Source: Dicaeum eximium
Taxonomy: Eukaryota; Chordata; Aves; Passeriformes; Dicaeidae
Reading direction: 5' to 3'
NCBI GenBank assembly: GCA_013396995.1
Contig: VWZP01002424.1
Span: forward strand, 56,193 to 120,192
DNA length: 64,000 bases
Position numbers and translations under genes: made by a program. The notes under the pieces were generated by a model. That model was given only the letters and a program-made list of their open reading frames with translations. It searched no databases and had not been told where the DNA came from. Below, in pieces: positions 25,001-33,900 of the stretch (position 1 is its first letter; each line of letters begins with the position of its first letter).

Positions 25001-26148
25001 AGATCAAGCCCAGACAACTAATCACCTATTTGTCAAATTACTAAGTTACCTGTCTGCAGCTTAACATTCACAGGATTCAGAGTTTATATTAGAGTTTTTA
25101 CATTTTTAGATTCCAAGATACACAGGATACTTAACCTAGCAATGAGACACAGGCAGACCTTATCAGCACACTTTGCCAACAGGAAGTTACCTTGCTGAAG
25201 TCCTTCTACCCAAAATTTGCGAAGAGAGAGTTTATTCTGCTTTGACACATGCATGAAATAATCACAACTTTTTTTTTGGCCACTTTCTCTTAGACAGATA
25301 CTCTGCACACATGTCCCGTCTAGTGTGTATTATTATCACCGAAAACCTGCCTTTACTAGAATTCGTGTATAATAACTTAGCAAAAGAAAGCACATGCAAG
25401 AGGAAAACGGCCAATTAAATTATGACTAGAAGAAATAAATAAATGCCTTGTTCTCAGATTTATACTATATTCTCAAGTAATCTACGGTTAAAAAAAAAAA
25501 AAAAGGCGAGAATAAGGTTGAGGTAAGCAAACCAGCCCTCTAAAAGGGGGGTTAACAGAAGAGACCTACAGAACTGAAAGAACAAACATTAAGATGAGAG
25601 AAAAGGATAACTAGGGAGTTCAATGCTGAATTGTTATTCAGTGCATGTGAAAGTATCATTACTTTAAATGCTAAGGAAGAAACCCATTTCTGTTTATTTC
25701 TGTTTGATGTTCAGGCAAGAAACGGTTTTTCCATTCTTCCACGAGACACTTTTTGCGGAGTGGCGAACACGAAGCACGGTTTCTGCCAGGAGGACCGGCA
25801 ACAACAAGCACAGATGACGAAGTTCTAGCGAAGCCGCCCCGCTCTGGCAGCGACCCGGGGAGCGATTCCTGCCAGCCGACCGAGCCCGGAGCCCTCTCGG
25901 CCGGCCAGGCCTGCGCTTCGCGACCCTCCCGCGGCTGCGGCGGAGGGGCCGGGCCGGCCGTCCCGCAGGGCGCCGAGGCCTCCCCGGGCGAAGCGCGGCC
26001 CTGCCCCGCCGGGTGCGAGCCCTTACAAGCGCCCACAGCGCTCCGGCGGACGCGTCTCCCAGCGGCCCTCCCGCCGTACCTGCGGTGGGAGGGAGCCCGC
26101 ATGTCCCCCCTGCTCCTCGCTGATCTTCTGCTTCAGCTTCTTGAACAT
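1168..26148 (-). CDS. GOLGA4: GOLGA4 (golgin-245/p230), N-terminal 215 residues in five exons, continues past window start
   Basis: Golgin-245 is a long coiled-coil tether of the trans-Golgi network. In the known family the C-terminal GRIP domain binds ARL1-GTP and the N terminus captures endosome-derived carriers through TBC1D23. Seen here on the minus strand: exons 26080-26148 (residues 1-23), 20266-20361 (24-55), 8551-8649 (56-88), 2621-2686 (89-110) and 1168-1482 (111-215). Every junction has AG acceptor and GT donor dinucleotides, and all are in phase 0, so the exons join in one open frame. The protein starts MFKKLKQKISEEQ, the hallmark golgin-245 N terminus, and exon 5 carries the conserved QSFAQRLQLRVPS block. 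The family is about 2,200 residues, so only a tenth is in view; the next exon and the GRIP domain lie beyond position 1. Expression is presumably driven by the CpG island around exon 1. Identification is from remembered family sequence, not a search. Confidence 0.95.
1483..2620 (-). other. GOLGA4 intron 4
   Basis: Unique-looking AT-rich intron containing an A-run and an N gap (2390-2426). I see no repeat family or coding signal. Confidence 0.7.
2390..2426. other. Poly-A run followed by a 21-bp N gap
   Basis: Sixteen A (2390-2405) run directly into 21 N (2406-2426). The assembly broke in a homopolymer, so the gap length is unreliable. It is intronic and does not touch an exon. Confidence 0.95.
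2621..2686 (-). CDS. GOLGA4: GOLGA4 exon 4
   Basis: 66 nt, 22 codons, phase 0. The acceptor is TTTTTACCTCCTGTAG before 2686 and the donor is the strong CAG|GTACGT after 2621. It translates to NLNKQPLPGS, then TENNGREPVSPQ. The NG-x-EP-x-x-P pattern resembles an alternatively included segment of mammalian golgin-245 isoforms. It is too small to stand out as an ORF and was found from its splice sites and frame. Confidence 0.82.
3413..4806 (+). mobile_element. CR1 LINE, 5'-truncated, with reverse transcriptase remnants and 3' end
   Basis: About 1.4 kb of CR1, the dominant avian non-LTR retrotransposon, antisense to GOLGA4. The start corresponds to the reverse-transcriptase region; the end has the characteristic 3' UTR, including GGGTCTCTTCCAACTCAGG, and an ATTCTATGATTATA terminal tail at about 4790-4806. 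The coding part is full of stops and frameshifts, so it is inactive. The 5' truncation is usual for CR1. Confidence 0.88.
5605..5792 (+). mobile_element. CR1 LINE 3' end fragment
   Basis: About 190 bp of the CR1 3' end: GGGCACTGGAATGGGCTGCC near the start, GGTCTCTTCCAACCTA near the end, and a tail of ATTCTGTG repeats. It carries no coding sequence. Confidence 0.9.
8551..8649 (-). CDS. GOLGA4: GOLGA4 exon 3, candidate cassette exon
   Basis: 99 nt, 33 codons, phase 0. The acceptor is a pyrimidine-rich CCTCCTTTTTGC tract leading to AACAG before 8649, and the donor is GTG|GTGAGT after 8551. The frame reads LLARMVAEP, then FLSEYTIFALDP, then KQPKPQSDGV with no stop. It lies in correct order and phase between exons 2 and 4. 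I do not firmly recall this segment in the main mammalian isoform, so it may be an alternatively spliced cassette. The splice sites, open frame and non-random composition support it; RNA evidence would settle it. Confidence 0.72.
9986..10166. repeat. Compound microsatellite (TA)n-(TG)~31-(TATG)n
   Basis: An AT run, then an uninterrupted TG dinucleotide tract at 10008-10070, then mixed ATGT/TATA units to about 10166. Open frames across it (Cys-Val or Thr-His repeats) are artefacts. It is likely polymorphic. Confidence 0.97.
11330..12747 (+). mobile_element. CR1 LINE, ORF2 (reverse transcriptase) remnant
   Basis: A CR1 ORF2 relic. Blocks typical of the CR1 reverse transcriptase are readable in several frames: a GPDGI-like block near 11515, PSQHGFR near 12110, TSGVPQGSVLGP near 12380, and the catalytic-type FADDTK at about 12470. 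It has several stops and frameshifts, and an exact internal duplication (listed separately). The expected CR1 3' UTR is missing: at about 12748 the sequence switches abruptly to an LTR. Confidence 0.88.
11544..12200. repeat. Exact 328-bp tandem duplication separated by one N
   Basis: 11544-11871 and 11873-12200 appear identical base for base, with a single N at 11872 between them (period 329). The unit is an internal piece of the CR1 reverse transcriptase. Identity in an otherwise decayed CR1, with an N exactly at the junction, points to unmerged overlapping contig ends rather than a real duplication. Confidence 0.9.
12748..13167 (+). mobile_element. Songbird ERV LTR family A, 5'-truncated
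   Basis: The 3' 420 bp of the LTR that is complete at 19146-19831; the two match closely from CCAGAGCAGCAGCCTTCTTC to the terminal CAAGACA. The polyadenylation signal is an AGTAAA variant at 13015-13020. It is fused directly to CR1 at its 5' side. Confidence 0.82.
14977..15004. repeat. Perfect 10-bp inverted repeat, 8-nt loop
   Basis: CTATCAGCTG (14977-14986) and CAGCTGATAG (14995-15004) are exact reverse complements. A second palindrome lies 40 bp away. Confidence 0.85.
15045..15066. repeat. 22-bp palindrome with central AA
   Basis: GTATACTTGT-AA-ACAAGTATAC. The centre contains TGTAAACA, a forkhead-type motif, though a role is not shown. Confidence 0.85.
15991..17428 (+). mobile_element. 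Songbird ERV LTR family B (long LTR, about 1.44 kb)
   Basis: Starts TGTCGTGG and ends CCACCACA, the inverted termini of an LTR. It has a GC-rich middle, an AATAAA at 17313-17318, and T-rich sequence just after. A related copy lies at 40501-41764. After the terminus, 17429-17500 contains TGGTGCACTGGCTGGGA, which could be a leftover primer-site/leader segment; if so this is a 5' LTR rather than a clean solo LTR. I could not find a convincing target-site duplication. ORFs in the GC-rich part are chance. Confidence 0.78.
18467..18511. repeat. (ACAT)n-(AT)n microsatellite
   Basis: ACAT units followed by an AT dinucleotide run. Confidence 0.95.
19146..19831 (+). mobile_element. Songbird ERV LTR family A, complete (686 bp)
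   Basis: Begins TGTCCTGG and ends CAAGACA, giving TGTC...GACA inverted termini, with AATAAA at 19682-19687. The flanks GGTGAG (before) and GGTGGG (after) fit a 6-bp target-site duplication with one mismatch. A purine-rich tract (about 19117-19140) immediately precedes it and could be a polypurine tract, so it may be a 3' LTR remnant; no internal genes follow or precede. It lies in GOLGA4 intron 2, antisense to the gene. Confidence 0.85.
20266..20361 (-). CDS. GOLGA4: GOLGA4 exon 2
   Basis: 96 nt, 32 codons, phase 0 at both ends. The acceptor is CTCTCTGTAG before 20361 and the donor is GAG|GTCAGT after 20266. It translates to a Ser/Thr/Pro-rich segment beginning VPTKSPPSTG and containing RTTSFTDQNDE, which matches the RTSSFTEQ block of mammalian golgin-245. 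It is predicted to be disordered and phosphorylatable. The length divisible by three means it could be skipped without a frameshift. Confidence 0.9.
21940..23700 (-). mobile_element. CR1 LINE, old, same strand as GOLGA4
   Basis: Read on the minus strand this is about 1.7 kb of CR1: reverse-transcriptase remnants on the right and the 3' UTR on the left. Diagnostic plus-strand blocks are GCCACCCTCTGGGTAAAAAAG (about 22120), GGGGCCCAGAACTGCACACAG (about 22430) and CCCTGAGGAACACCACTGG (about 22913). It is heavily diverged with many indels and older in appearance than the other CR1 copies. Confidence 0.85.
24609..24656. repeat. Imperfect two-copy 24-bp tandem repeat
   Basis: Two adjacent copies of a CTGAGCTAAGTGGATTACAAT-like unit, the second with a few substitutions. 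It is a short local duplication in intron 1. Confidence 0.7.
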
Positions 26149-26660
26149 GGTGGCGGGAGGGAGAAGGGGACGAGGGTAGGGCTCCCGGGCCGGCCGGTCA
26201 GGCGGCGAAGGCGCCCAGGGGCCGGCGGAACCGATCCCCCCCCGCCCCGGCCCCCGGATCCGCGGCCGCTCCGCCCTCGGACCCCTCTCGGCGGGGCACA
26301 GGCAGCCGCGACCACTGCGCCTGCGCGGCCAACGTGGAACCGAGTGCTCCGGCCGGCACGGTGTGCGGCGAGGCACAAACTTCCGAAGGCGATGCCCGGC
26401 GCTACCCCTCCCACGAGGCCGGCGGAGGCGCAGCCCGGGCCGCCCTGGGCGCCGGGACTACGGCGGGACCAAGCGGCTCCATCTCTCCCGGCGGGCGAGG
26501 GAGGCGGTGCCGTGTGGGAATGGAGCCGGCGGAGGAGTGCGGAAGGAGGAAAAGAGAGCGGTAAAAGCTGCCGCCCCGCCGCGGTAGCCCTTTGATTCCG
26601 TCCCTTAAACCCACTTGCCAGAACGCCGACCCTGAAGGTCTGTAAACCCTCGCCTGAGAG
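25745..26660 (-). promoter_or_regulatory. GOLGA4: CpG island promoter of GOLGA4
   Basis: Abrupt change from AT-rich DNA to about 0.9 kb very rich in G+C and CpG, centred on exon 1. A TGCGCCTGCGC motif at 26316-26326, about 170 bp upstream of the ATG, fits an NRF1 site, typical of housekeeping promoters. No TATA box is evident. Long ORFs on both strands (for example 25753-26595 plus) are by-products of low stop-codon density. Confidence 0.88.
26080..26148 (-). CDS. GOLGA4: GOLGA4 exon 1 (start codon and vesicle-capture motif)
   Basis: Codes residues 1-23. The ATG (complement of 26146-26148) sits in a near-perfect Kozak context, CCGCCACCATGT. The first 13 residues, MFKKLKQKISEEQ, match the conserved golgin-245 start and resemble the golgin-97 N terminus; this short basic helix is the part that binds TBC1D23 in the known family. 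It is followed by GGHAGSLPPQ, where mammals have a Gln-rich stretch of similar length. The splice donor is CAG|GTACGG, with GT at 26079-26078, leaving phase 0. No upstream in-frame ATG with better context is evident. The transcription start is not fixed; the 5' UTR probably lies between 26149 and about 26400. Confidence 0.93.
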
Positions 26661-26691
26661 CCTCCTGAGTCGGTCAGCAAGTGTCGAGGAC

Positions 26692-26754
26692 AAGCTTTCA
26701 CAAGCCGAAGAACTGTAACAAAAAGGTGCTCGGTTCTAAGGCTTGTGAAAGCTT
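26692..26754. repeat. Perfect 15-bp inverted repeat just upstream of the CpG island
   Basis: AAGCTTTCACAAGCC (26692-26706) is the exact reverse complement of GGCTTGTGAAAGCTT (26740-26754). Inside the 33-nt loop AGAAC (26709-26713) can also pair with GTTCT (26733-26737), extending the stem to about 20 bp with a small internal loop. Confidence 0.88.
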
Positions 26755-29600
26755 CCGACTAAAAAATGCCCAGAAGTTGCTTTTTGAAACTGCCTGGAAA
26801 CCTTTCTGCTAATAAGAAAGTCGCGCTGTTTTCGTTTAGTCCGCCTTGAAACCTTTTGAGTAGCCTTCTGTTTGTCAACCTGAGAGACACTGTTGTAACT
26901 AAAGTGCCATTGAAGGTGCAAAGGCGGTGTTTGCTACTAATTTTGTTACTACTGTCTCCACGGAACTAGGGCAGAAATGTTCTTGGCTGCTCGAGGTTAA
27001 AACCTCTGGCTTTTGGATCGCTTGTTGGATGACGCTTGTGCATGTGTGTTCAGTGCTGCATTCATTCTCCAACAATGGGACTCTTGAAACTTTCTGTGTT
27101 GACAGTGACATTGTAAGGAAGGCTAAAAAATACATGGTGTGTCTGCAAGAAACGATGAACCACGTGGTCTTCTGTAAAGCTTCCTACTAAGGAGGCTGTG
27201 GAGTAATCACAAATGCCCAGAAATGTTTTCACGGAAATACACTCCTGAAATCTCGAAGTAATTTGAGGGGGAAAATGTGGATAGGAAATTATTTTCCTAG
27301 TTGTTTTACACTGACTAAAAAAATAATCAAGATGCATCTACAACAAAAATAAACTGCTGGCTTTCCTGTTTTGGTTTTTTTTTTTTTTTTGGTTTTTTTT
27401 GCCACATGTTTAAACAAAATTATTTTTTAGCAATCTGTTTAGTTGTAGATAAACTGTGACAGGTAGTGACCCTTTCGTTTGTGTGTTCCTGTTAAGACTA
27501 CTATGCATACTTCAGATGACAGAAGTGACTTGCACACTCTACTGATTTTTGGTGAGAACAACTGTTGACTTCAAATGTCTTCAAAAAAGTTAATCTGAAC
27601 CTACAAGCTGTAATAGCCAGGTAAGTATCTTCTGATCTTCAGATTTTTAGGGTCTCTTTCCTGTAGGATAAAACAGAGGTATAGGAAAAAGTCCCCAGGA
27701 CTAAAAGGGCAAAACCATCTGACTAACAGTCCATGAGGAAATGAGATAAAATGGGCAATTAAGTTTATTGCATCCATAAAAATTAAATATTTTCTGCTTC
27801 AGTGAGGTAGCTTCTGTTTCCTCTAAATATGACATGCAGCAGCATGGTGGTAAAATTCAGAGGTTACCAAGTGAGAGGAGCATTGCCTGATGAATGCTTT
27901 GGGAAACCCTTTAACAACCACCAACAACCTATTAAATCTATGACTCTGTCATATCTATGTCCTCTTTTACAAATGCTAGCTCATATTCTCTTTTTCTGTT
28001 CAGATTACTCTTCTGATTTAAACCTGAGTCACTAGATGTAGTATGTGGGTTTGATGGACAGATGCATAATTGAAAGGACACCAGCTCCTGTAGCTATCAA
28101 ACAGAAAAGTGCAGCTTTTTTACATTCATTCATAAAACGCATACAACACAAAAGAGAGCTCTGTATTCTTTCCTTGGAAAATTTAAGGTTTGAAATGGTA
28201 TGTTGTGAGTGTTTCTCATGTACAGATATTTTTGTAGGACTAAAGGCTGTGTTGAAGAGAATAAATTTTAGATGAGAAACTATGATAAAATAAGTAATTT
28301 TTTTCCTACGCTAAATTCTTAATTACTACAGAAAATGGTAAGGGGATTTATTACTTGAAACGTTGCTAATGGGTTGCAATAATACTAATCTGGTAATTGT
28401 ATGATAATTGGATATTTTCTAGGGGACTTCTTTTACTACAGCATGGTCTTTCATTGTGTAAATTTCAAGGTACTTAATCACCTCCTGTTCTTCACAGGAG
28501 GTGCCTAACCTGGGTTTTAGAAAGAGATGAAATAATATTTCTATATATCATTTAATCATATATAGATTGGTGGCTTTTAAAAAAAAATCAATGTGAATTT
28601 TTGTGCTCTGAAATTGGTGTCTTTTGTGATACATGGCTATGTATCTAGTATTGCTCCAATAATACAAAGTGGAATCCCACATTAAGCAGCAGTATGCAAA
28701 TTTGAAGATATGTATAATATCTCTGCAAAGCTCTGTCATAAATGGGATTTAAATTATTTCGTGTCTGAGCAAGTTTGATTGAAACATATTGCAACATACA
28801 AAGCGCTTACTCTAAACCCTACAGAAGTCCTTGGGAAGATGTCTCAAACTACATTCTTACACACAGAATATCAAAATCACATACTTAACTGAATGACACC
28901 TTATTTCCAAAGGGTTGATCTGATCCTAGCAGATTTATTTGTAAAGTTAAAAGAAGTAGTTGAAAGGGAAGATACGCCTCTTCTTTTTTATATTCCATAA
29001 GTACACCACTTAACAGATCAAAAAAGAAAAATCATCGTGCTTTCTGCAAAAGATAAATGTATACTTGCAAAAGACACTGGTTATGGTAGATAATTAAGAA
29101 TAAAGGTCTGTTTAAATTCAGTCTATAGCAGTCATTAAAGTATTCCTTTGGGAAAGGGTACAGAGCATAAATGTAAAAGACTAGTCTCATGGTAATCTAG
29201 ATTTCTCTAATTGTCAGCAACACTGGCCCATGCATGCCTGCCATCTCATTCCTTGACTTTTGTTAGCTTTGTGCTTGTGAGAGCATCTCCTTAGTCATTT
29301 CTGCATGTCCAGTCTGCAGAAAACTAACCTGGCAAAAGAGCAAATAATTTCTGCTGACTTTCTGTGCTGAGTTTCCCCTGAGAACTAGAGCTGCTGCAAG
29401 GGAGATAGAGGCAGTCAGGAGCTGGACAGTTTTATGTTGCAATTTATTTCAAATTGCTCGCAAACATTCAGATTGCTCTTCACTGAGAAATTTGCTTAAC
29501 TTTAAATTCAAGTAGTCCAACTGAGTGCTTCTTCAAGTTCAGCTAACAAGCAATTCTGTTACTGGAAGTATTGATACTATCTCAACTATCTTAGTTCCTA
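26755..29600. other. Intergenic, no gene seen
   Basis: Sequence upstream of GOLGA4. It contains a T-rich run (27369-27400) and a short hairpin (28472-28506). Otherwise no coding or repeat signal is supported. Confidence 0.6.
28472..28506. repeat. Short hairpin (CACCTCCTGT / ACAGGAGGTG)
   Basis: CACCTCCTGT and ACAGGAGGTG flank a 5-nt loop; with two mismatches the arms extend to TTA/TAA, giving about 15 positions per arm. Confidence 0.7.
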
Positions 29601-29935
29601 CTGATGGCTGAAGTCTTTAGTGTGAGAAACGATCCTCACTTTCAAAATTTCAAAATGTTTATTAAAAACCTTATCAAAAATTACAACAGAAGACTGAATA
29701 AAGAAAATGAAACACGGTACCAGGAGCAAGGTATTCCCCACCATGTGCTCATTCACAAAACAGATGTTCTACCTTTAAACCCTTTTGCCCTTCCCAAAGT
29801 TCTGTCCATCGACTCCTTCTTCACTGTCCAGTGGTGGAGATCACTTCCTGACATCTTGATTGGAGGTTGCCATAGTGACAAGCCAACCCTACCAAATGCC
29901 CCAGCTTCCCTGGCCATCCCGTGAGAACGATGCAA
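29600..29935 (-). mobile_element. LTR-like block on the minus strand
   Basis: On the minus strand three promoter/terminator signals occur in LTR order: CCAAT (complement of 29859-29863), a TTTAAA TATA-like box (about 29773-29780) and AATAAA (complement of 29658-29663). Boundaries are unclear and no second copy is in the window. A 106-codon plus-strand ORF here (29604-29924) has no recognisable domain and is probably chance. Confidence 0.38.
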
Positions 29936-32210
29936 AAAGGTGGAAACATATCTATGAAACTTCTCTTAGCATATACATAATATTTACCCTTTAATTGTGA
30001 GAGTCAACTATTTCAATATTCATTTATCACATTTAGCCTTCAGCTTACTGATGCATATAGTCTTTAGCCAATCCAATTTAATTTTTAAAATATTGTCTAA
30101 GATTGTAGCTTTCTGGAAGTCACAGAAAAGCCATGGGCATAAATTATGAATATGGTTTTCAATACACTTTCCCACACATTCAAATCCAATACTTTAGAAA
30201 AGACATATGAATTTGCTAGCAGCTAGTTCTTTCAATCCAGTTATCCAACACAAATAATAAAATATATAGAAAAGTGTAACATAACATATGTAACATTTCT
30301 GATAAGTTTTTAAAGTTGGTTCATATTTTTTTGGAAAGGAGGTTTTCCACATTTGAATTTCTCTCTACTTCATCATCATGCTGTTAAAACACTGATGAAT
30401 ATTCCCATTATTCCACCTGGATAATATTTGACATTGAGGGAATCACTTTAAAAATAAATTTACAAGAACTGGTAGTAGAGTAAAAAAGCTAAGAAGAAAG
30501 TAGCACTGATTATGTAACAGGAGTTACTCTCCCGAGCTTATGTACAAACTACTGTTCTTTACACACAGTTTACAGAACATTGCATTTCGTAATATTTGCA
30601 GTTTCTACTCCTACTCATAAAATTCAAAATACTGTTGTTGATGTTAAAGTAGTCAGGGAGTGTATCATGCACAGTTGCACAGGTAATCAGTTTCAGTTCA
30701 GAAGTATTTTGATCTTTACTTCAACACAAATGTTACAGCACATTGCCTGACAGTGAAAATTGTAGCAACTCATTAAACCTGCAACCTACAGAATGAGAAG
30801 AAGTTGTGCAAAGTGAATTCATTATAGTCCTGTGATTAGAACCCTAAAAGCTTTAATATAAATAAAAGAGATAATCAGCATTTTTCTAGCCTGATCCGAT
30901 TGCTAATTTTACATTTATATTTAGATGTTGTGACTTACAACCACCACCAGATGACACTGCTCTAGGAGATTATGCCTCTGCAGAGTCATTGTCAGTATTA
31001 CAAATGCAAAACTATACCAACACTGAGATAAGAGTTTAACACGATTCAGGTCAGGGAGCAAACAAAACCCAAAGTTTCTTTGTCAGCTGTATAATCCTTC
31101 TCTGTACAAAGTATAGCTTGCTCTAAGTAAATTACTGGATATCAAATACAAAATTTTTTTACAGTATGCCTGAGTTTATAGCAAACAGTCTATGCTGTTT
31201 ATTTATGCATTCATATATTCACCTGTAGTGCCCAGATATTGGCCTGAACTCAGTGCAAGTAAAACAGAGGAAAGAGGTTCGTTAAGGAATTGCATAAAGA
31301 TGGTGAGTGACATTAGGGAGAAGTCGGATTTGTGAGTGTGTTCAAAATGCACAAGCCTACGAAAAGAGCAAGTGCACTGTCTGAAAATGCTGAAAGGTAC
31401 CATAAAGGCTGAAATTGTTCACACTGAGAAGACAAGAGGAGTTGAGTCACTTCAGAGAGAGGAAAAGATGATAGGCATTGCTGCTCTGCACCTTGGGAGG
31501 GAACAGAACCTCCCTGTTTTCACAGGAAAGTTGAGGTCACATTTCATGCATATACCTGTCTTTTCAAAAGTACAAAGTGCAAGCTCATCCACTGAAGACA
31601 AGGTACTAAGAACCACTTCAGTAAACTGGCTCACTCAAGACATCTTTTTTTATGTGAATGGGAATATAAGAGATTTAAAACTGAGTGGCGTGATTTGATC
31701 TTGCAAGAGTCTGACTTTCCTAAAACAAAAATCGTAATTTTATCACTACCTTGTTAAGTTGTATTTCCTTTCTGCTTTCTCTAGAGTGTCAGAACCTTTC
31801 TCTTAAATTCTATTTTACTTTAATTGTACCTTAAAAATTCTGAATACCATGGAAAGAGACCCAGTGATGTTATAAACCATTTTTATCAACAGTAATGCTA
31901 GTAATGAGTTCAATTTAAAATCAGTTAGCAGCAGATACTCACTTCAGTACTTTCATCCTTATTTCTGTAATCACAATTTAAACAAAAAAATCCCAAACAT
32001 TCCTCTCCCTCTTTCGCCCCCTCCCCCCCATCCCCTGCAAACAAATCTATATGGGCAGGGACCTTGATCAAAAAAGAGAAAATAACTTGCTCCTGAAGAC
32101 AGAGCTGCTTCACTATTCGTATTTTTATGAAGAACAGTGATCCTATACAATTTTTTGCAAACACATGGTTAGTTTTCCTCTTATGCTGCCCAGCTGCCGA
32201 TAGAAAGGTC
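29936..32210. other. Intergenic, nothing supported
   Basis: AT-rich DNA. A 120-codon plus ORF at 31336-31698 has no recognisable features. Confidence 0.55.
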
Positions 32211-32330
32211 TGTCTTGGTTTGAAAGACCAAGGAAGGTGTCCGCTAAGGAAGGCAGGAGCCTCCCTTGGAATGGAAAAATATGATCCCCTTCCCTCCAAA
32301 TTATTATAATTTTGAAATCTCTCCCTGAGA
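32211..32330 (-). mobile_element. ERV LTR family A fragment (3' end of LTR)
   Basis: Starts TGTCTTGGTTTG and runs through GGAAGGCAGGAGCCTCCCTT and CCAAATTATTATAATTTTGAAAT, which is the reverse complement of the 3' end of the 19146-19831 LTR. Only about 120 bp is recognisable. Confidence 0.8.
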
Positions 32331-33019
32331 GAAAGAAACAAGAGGAAGAATCCGAAACCCCAACAAGGTCAAAAGAATTACTGCTTATTTTTAGTTGAAT
32401 TTTAGTTGCTATGAGATACACATTCATAAAACACAACTAGTACTGCTGGGATTTTTCTTATTCTATGACAATATTTTCCCCTAAACACTAACATTAAGAA
32501 ACAGCAAATGATTTTGCTTAATAATTTCTAGTCAGCAGGGGTAAGAATTCATGCAAATATCTTGAGACACTGAGTTGGGAAGAGCTAAAAAAACCCCTAA
32601 TATGTATGATTCCTTTAGCTAACACAGAACATCTTAAAACCACATCACTGGAGATGCTGCATCCAGCAGAACACGGCTGAGAAAAGTCACTAAGTTATAG
32701 CGTAATAGATTCTTAAAGAAATGTGGCGAATAACATTTGCCACCATCAAAATAAGCAGCTATTTTGAGGAGAATCAGGAAGTATTTTTCCCATTTACAGT
32801 GCTGTGTATTTTGATAGGTCATTAAGGAAAATGCTTACTTTCCTTCTATGGCATCAAATTTATGAAACTGATCTATGCAGAATACAGAAAATTACAATTT
32901 AGGAATAATTAGACTACTTCTCTGCATCACAGTTTCTGGAATCTACGCAACAGAATTCTTATGGTCCAGTTTTTTTAAGTTATTAGAAATGTGTCTGCCT
33001 GAATTAAGGTGCATATGAG

Positions 33020-33900
33020 ACTGTATGCCAAAGTCAATAGTATGGGTTTTATTTAATAGTAAATATGAGAGAGAGAGAGAAAGAAAAGGAAGAGAAAGAA
33101 GTAGAAAAGAGGTGGGAGCCAGAAAGAGAGACAGATTGAAGAAAATTTCACCACTCTGTGGATCCCAACTATATTTCTCTCCAGCTGGTCTTCTGGTCCT
33201 CTGGGTGGTGAGAGTCCCCTCCAAAAAGGATAGAATCCAATGGATTAATATATGCTCAGGCCAGGTGGGAATGCCCAGGTACCTCCCCTGGGGGGTGCAG
33301 TTTGACACAGTCTCTTGCAGCAGACTCTGGGTCAGATGCATCCCTTTGCATCACATGCAATGCTGTGGTGCAAGGCCTCAGGAATAAGTCCGAGGAGCAC
33401 CTTGGAGGGTCTTTGATGGATTATGACACCCCCTTCAGCTGCCTCCCACGTGAATGTCCTGTGGATGTGGCCTGTGGGGCTGGGGGTTTCACAGCTGGTC
33501 TGGTTTGTTTACAGGAAGATGGATGTTCAGTGCCTCTGACCAGAGGCTATGCCACACCGCCAAAGCCTCCTCCTCCCCCTCAGCTGGGGAAAGTCTGTGT
33601 AAACCTGACCTCTGGGGGCTGTGGTGTCTCCCACACCAAACCCAGCCAGGGATGATTTTCTGCTGGGTTTGACTTTCTTGTGGATGCATTCCTTTCCCTC
33701 AACCTTATTTGTTTCTCCCTATACCTGAGATGATTGAACAATTGCATCCCCTTTATCTTATCTGGCCAGCTTATCTCACAGTCCACAGTTCCAGTCAGGC
33801 ATCTTCAAGGTCAGATGGGCTTCTGTGGTTGTGTTTATACAGTTTTTGCTATAATGGGCAAAACCCCTTCATAACAATGTTTAAGGCATAAACCATTCCA
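33020..33900. repeat. GC-richer block with GA-rich edge, unclassified, possibly an LTR
   Basis: A purine-rich (GA)n/GAAA stretch (33067-33120) followed by about 750 bp of GC-richer DNA that stands out from its surroundings, including a GGGGGTGCAG-type segment near 33292. Composition resembles the long avian LTRs, but I see no termini, polyadenylation signal or second copy. Confidence 0.3.

Larger units (their letters stand above)
20362..26079 (-). other. GOLGA4 intron 1
   Basis: 5.7 kb first intron. It holds a GC-richer block at about 21085-21390 (with TATTTAACCC and GGATATAAGG, possibly an old LTR, no clear ends), the CR1 at 21940-23700, and AT-rich sequence at 23700-25740 with nothing further supported. 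Confidence 0.7.

Noticed and set aside
25753..26595. 280-codon plus-strand ORF over the GOLGA4 promoter
   Set aside because: Lies in a CpG island where stops are rare; Pro/Arg/Ala-rich, no domain, overlaps exon 1 antisense. An antisense transcript is possible but the ORF itself is not evidence.
29604..29924. 106-codon plus-strand ORF as a possible gene
   Set aside because: Overlaps an LTR-like block read on the other strand; no domain or promoter on its own strand.
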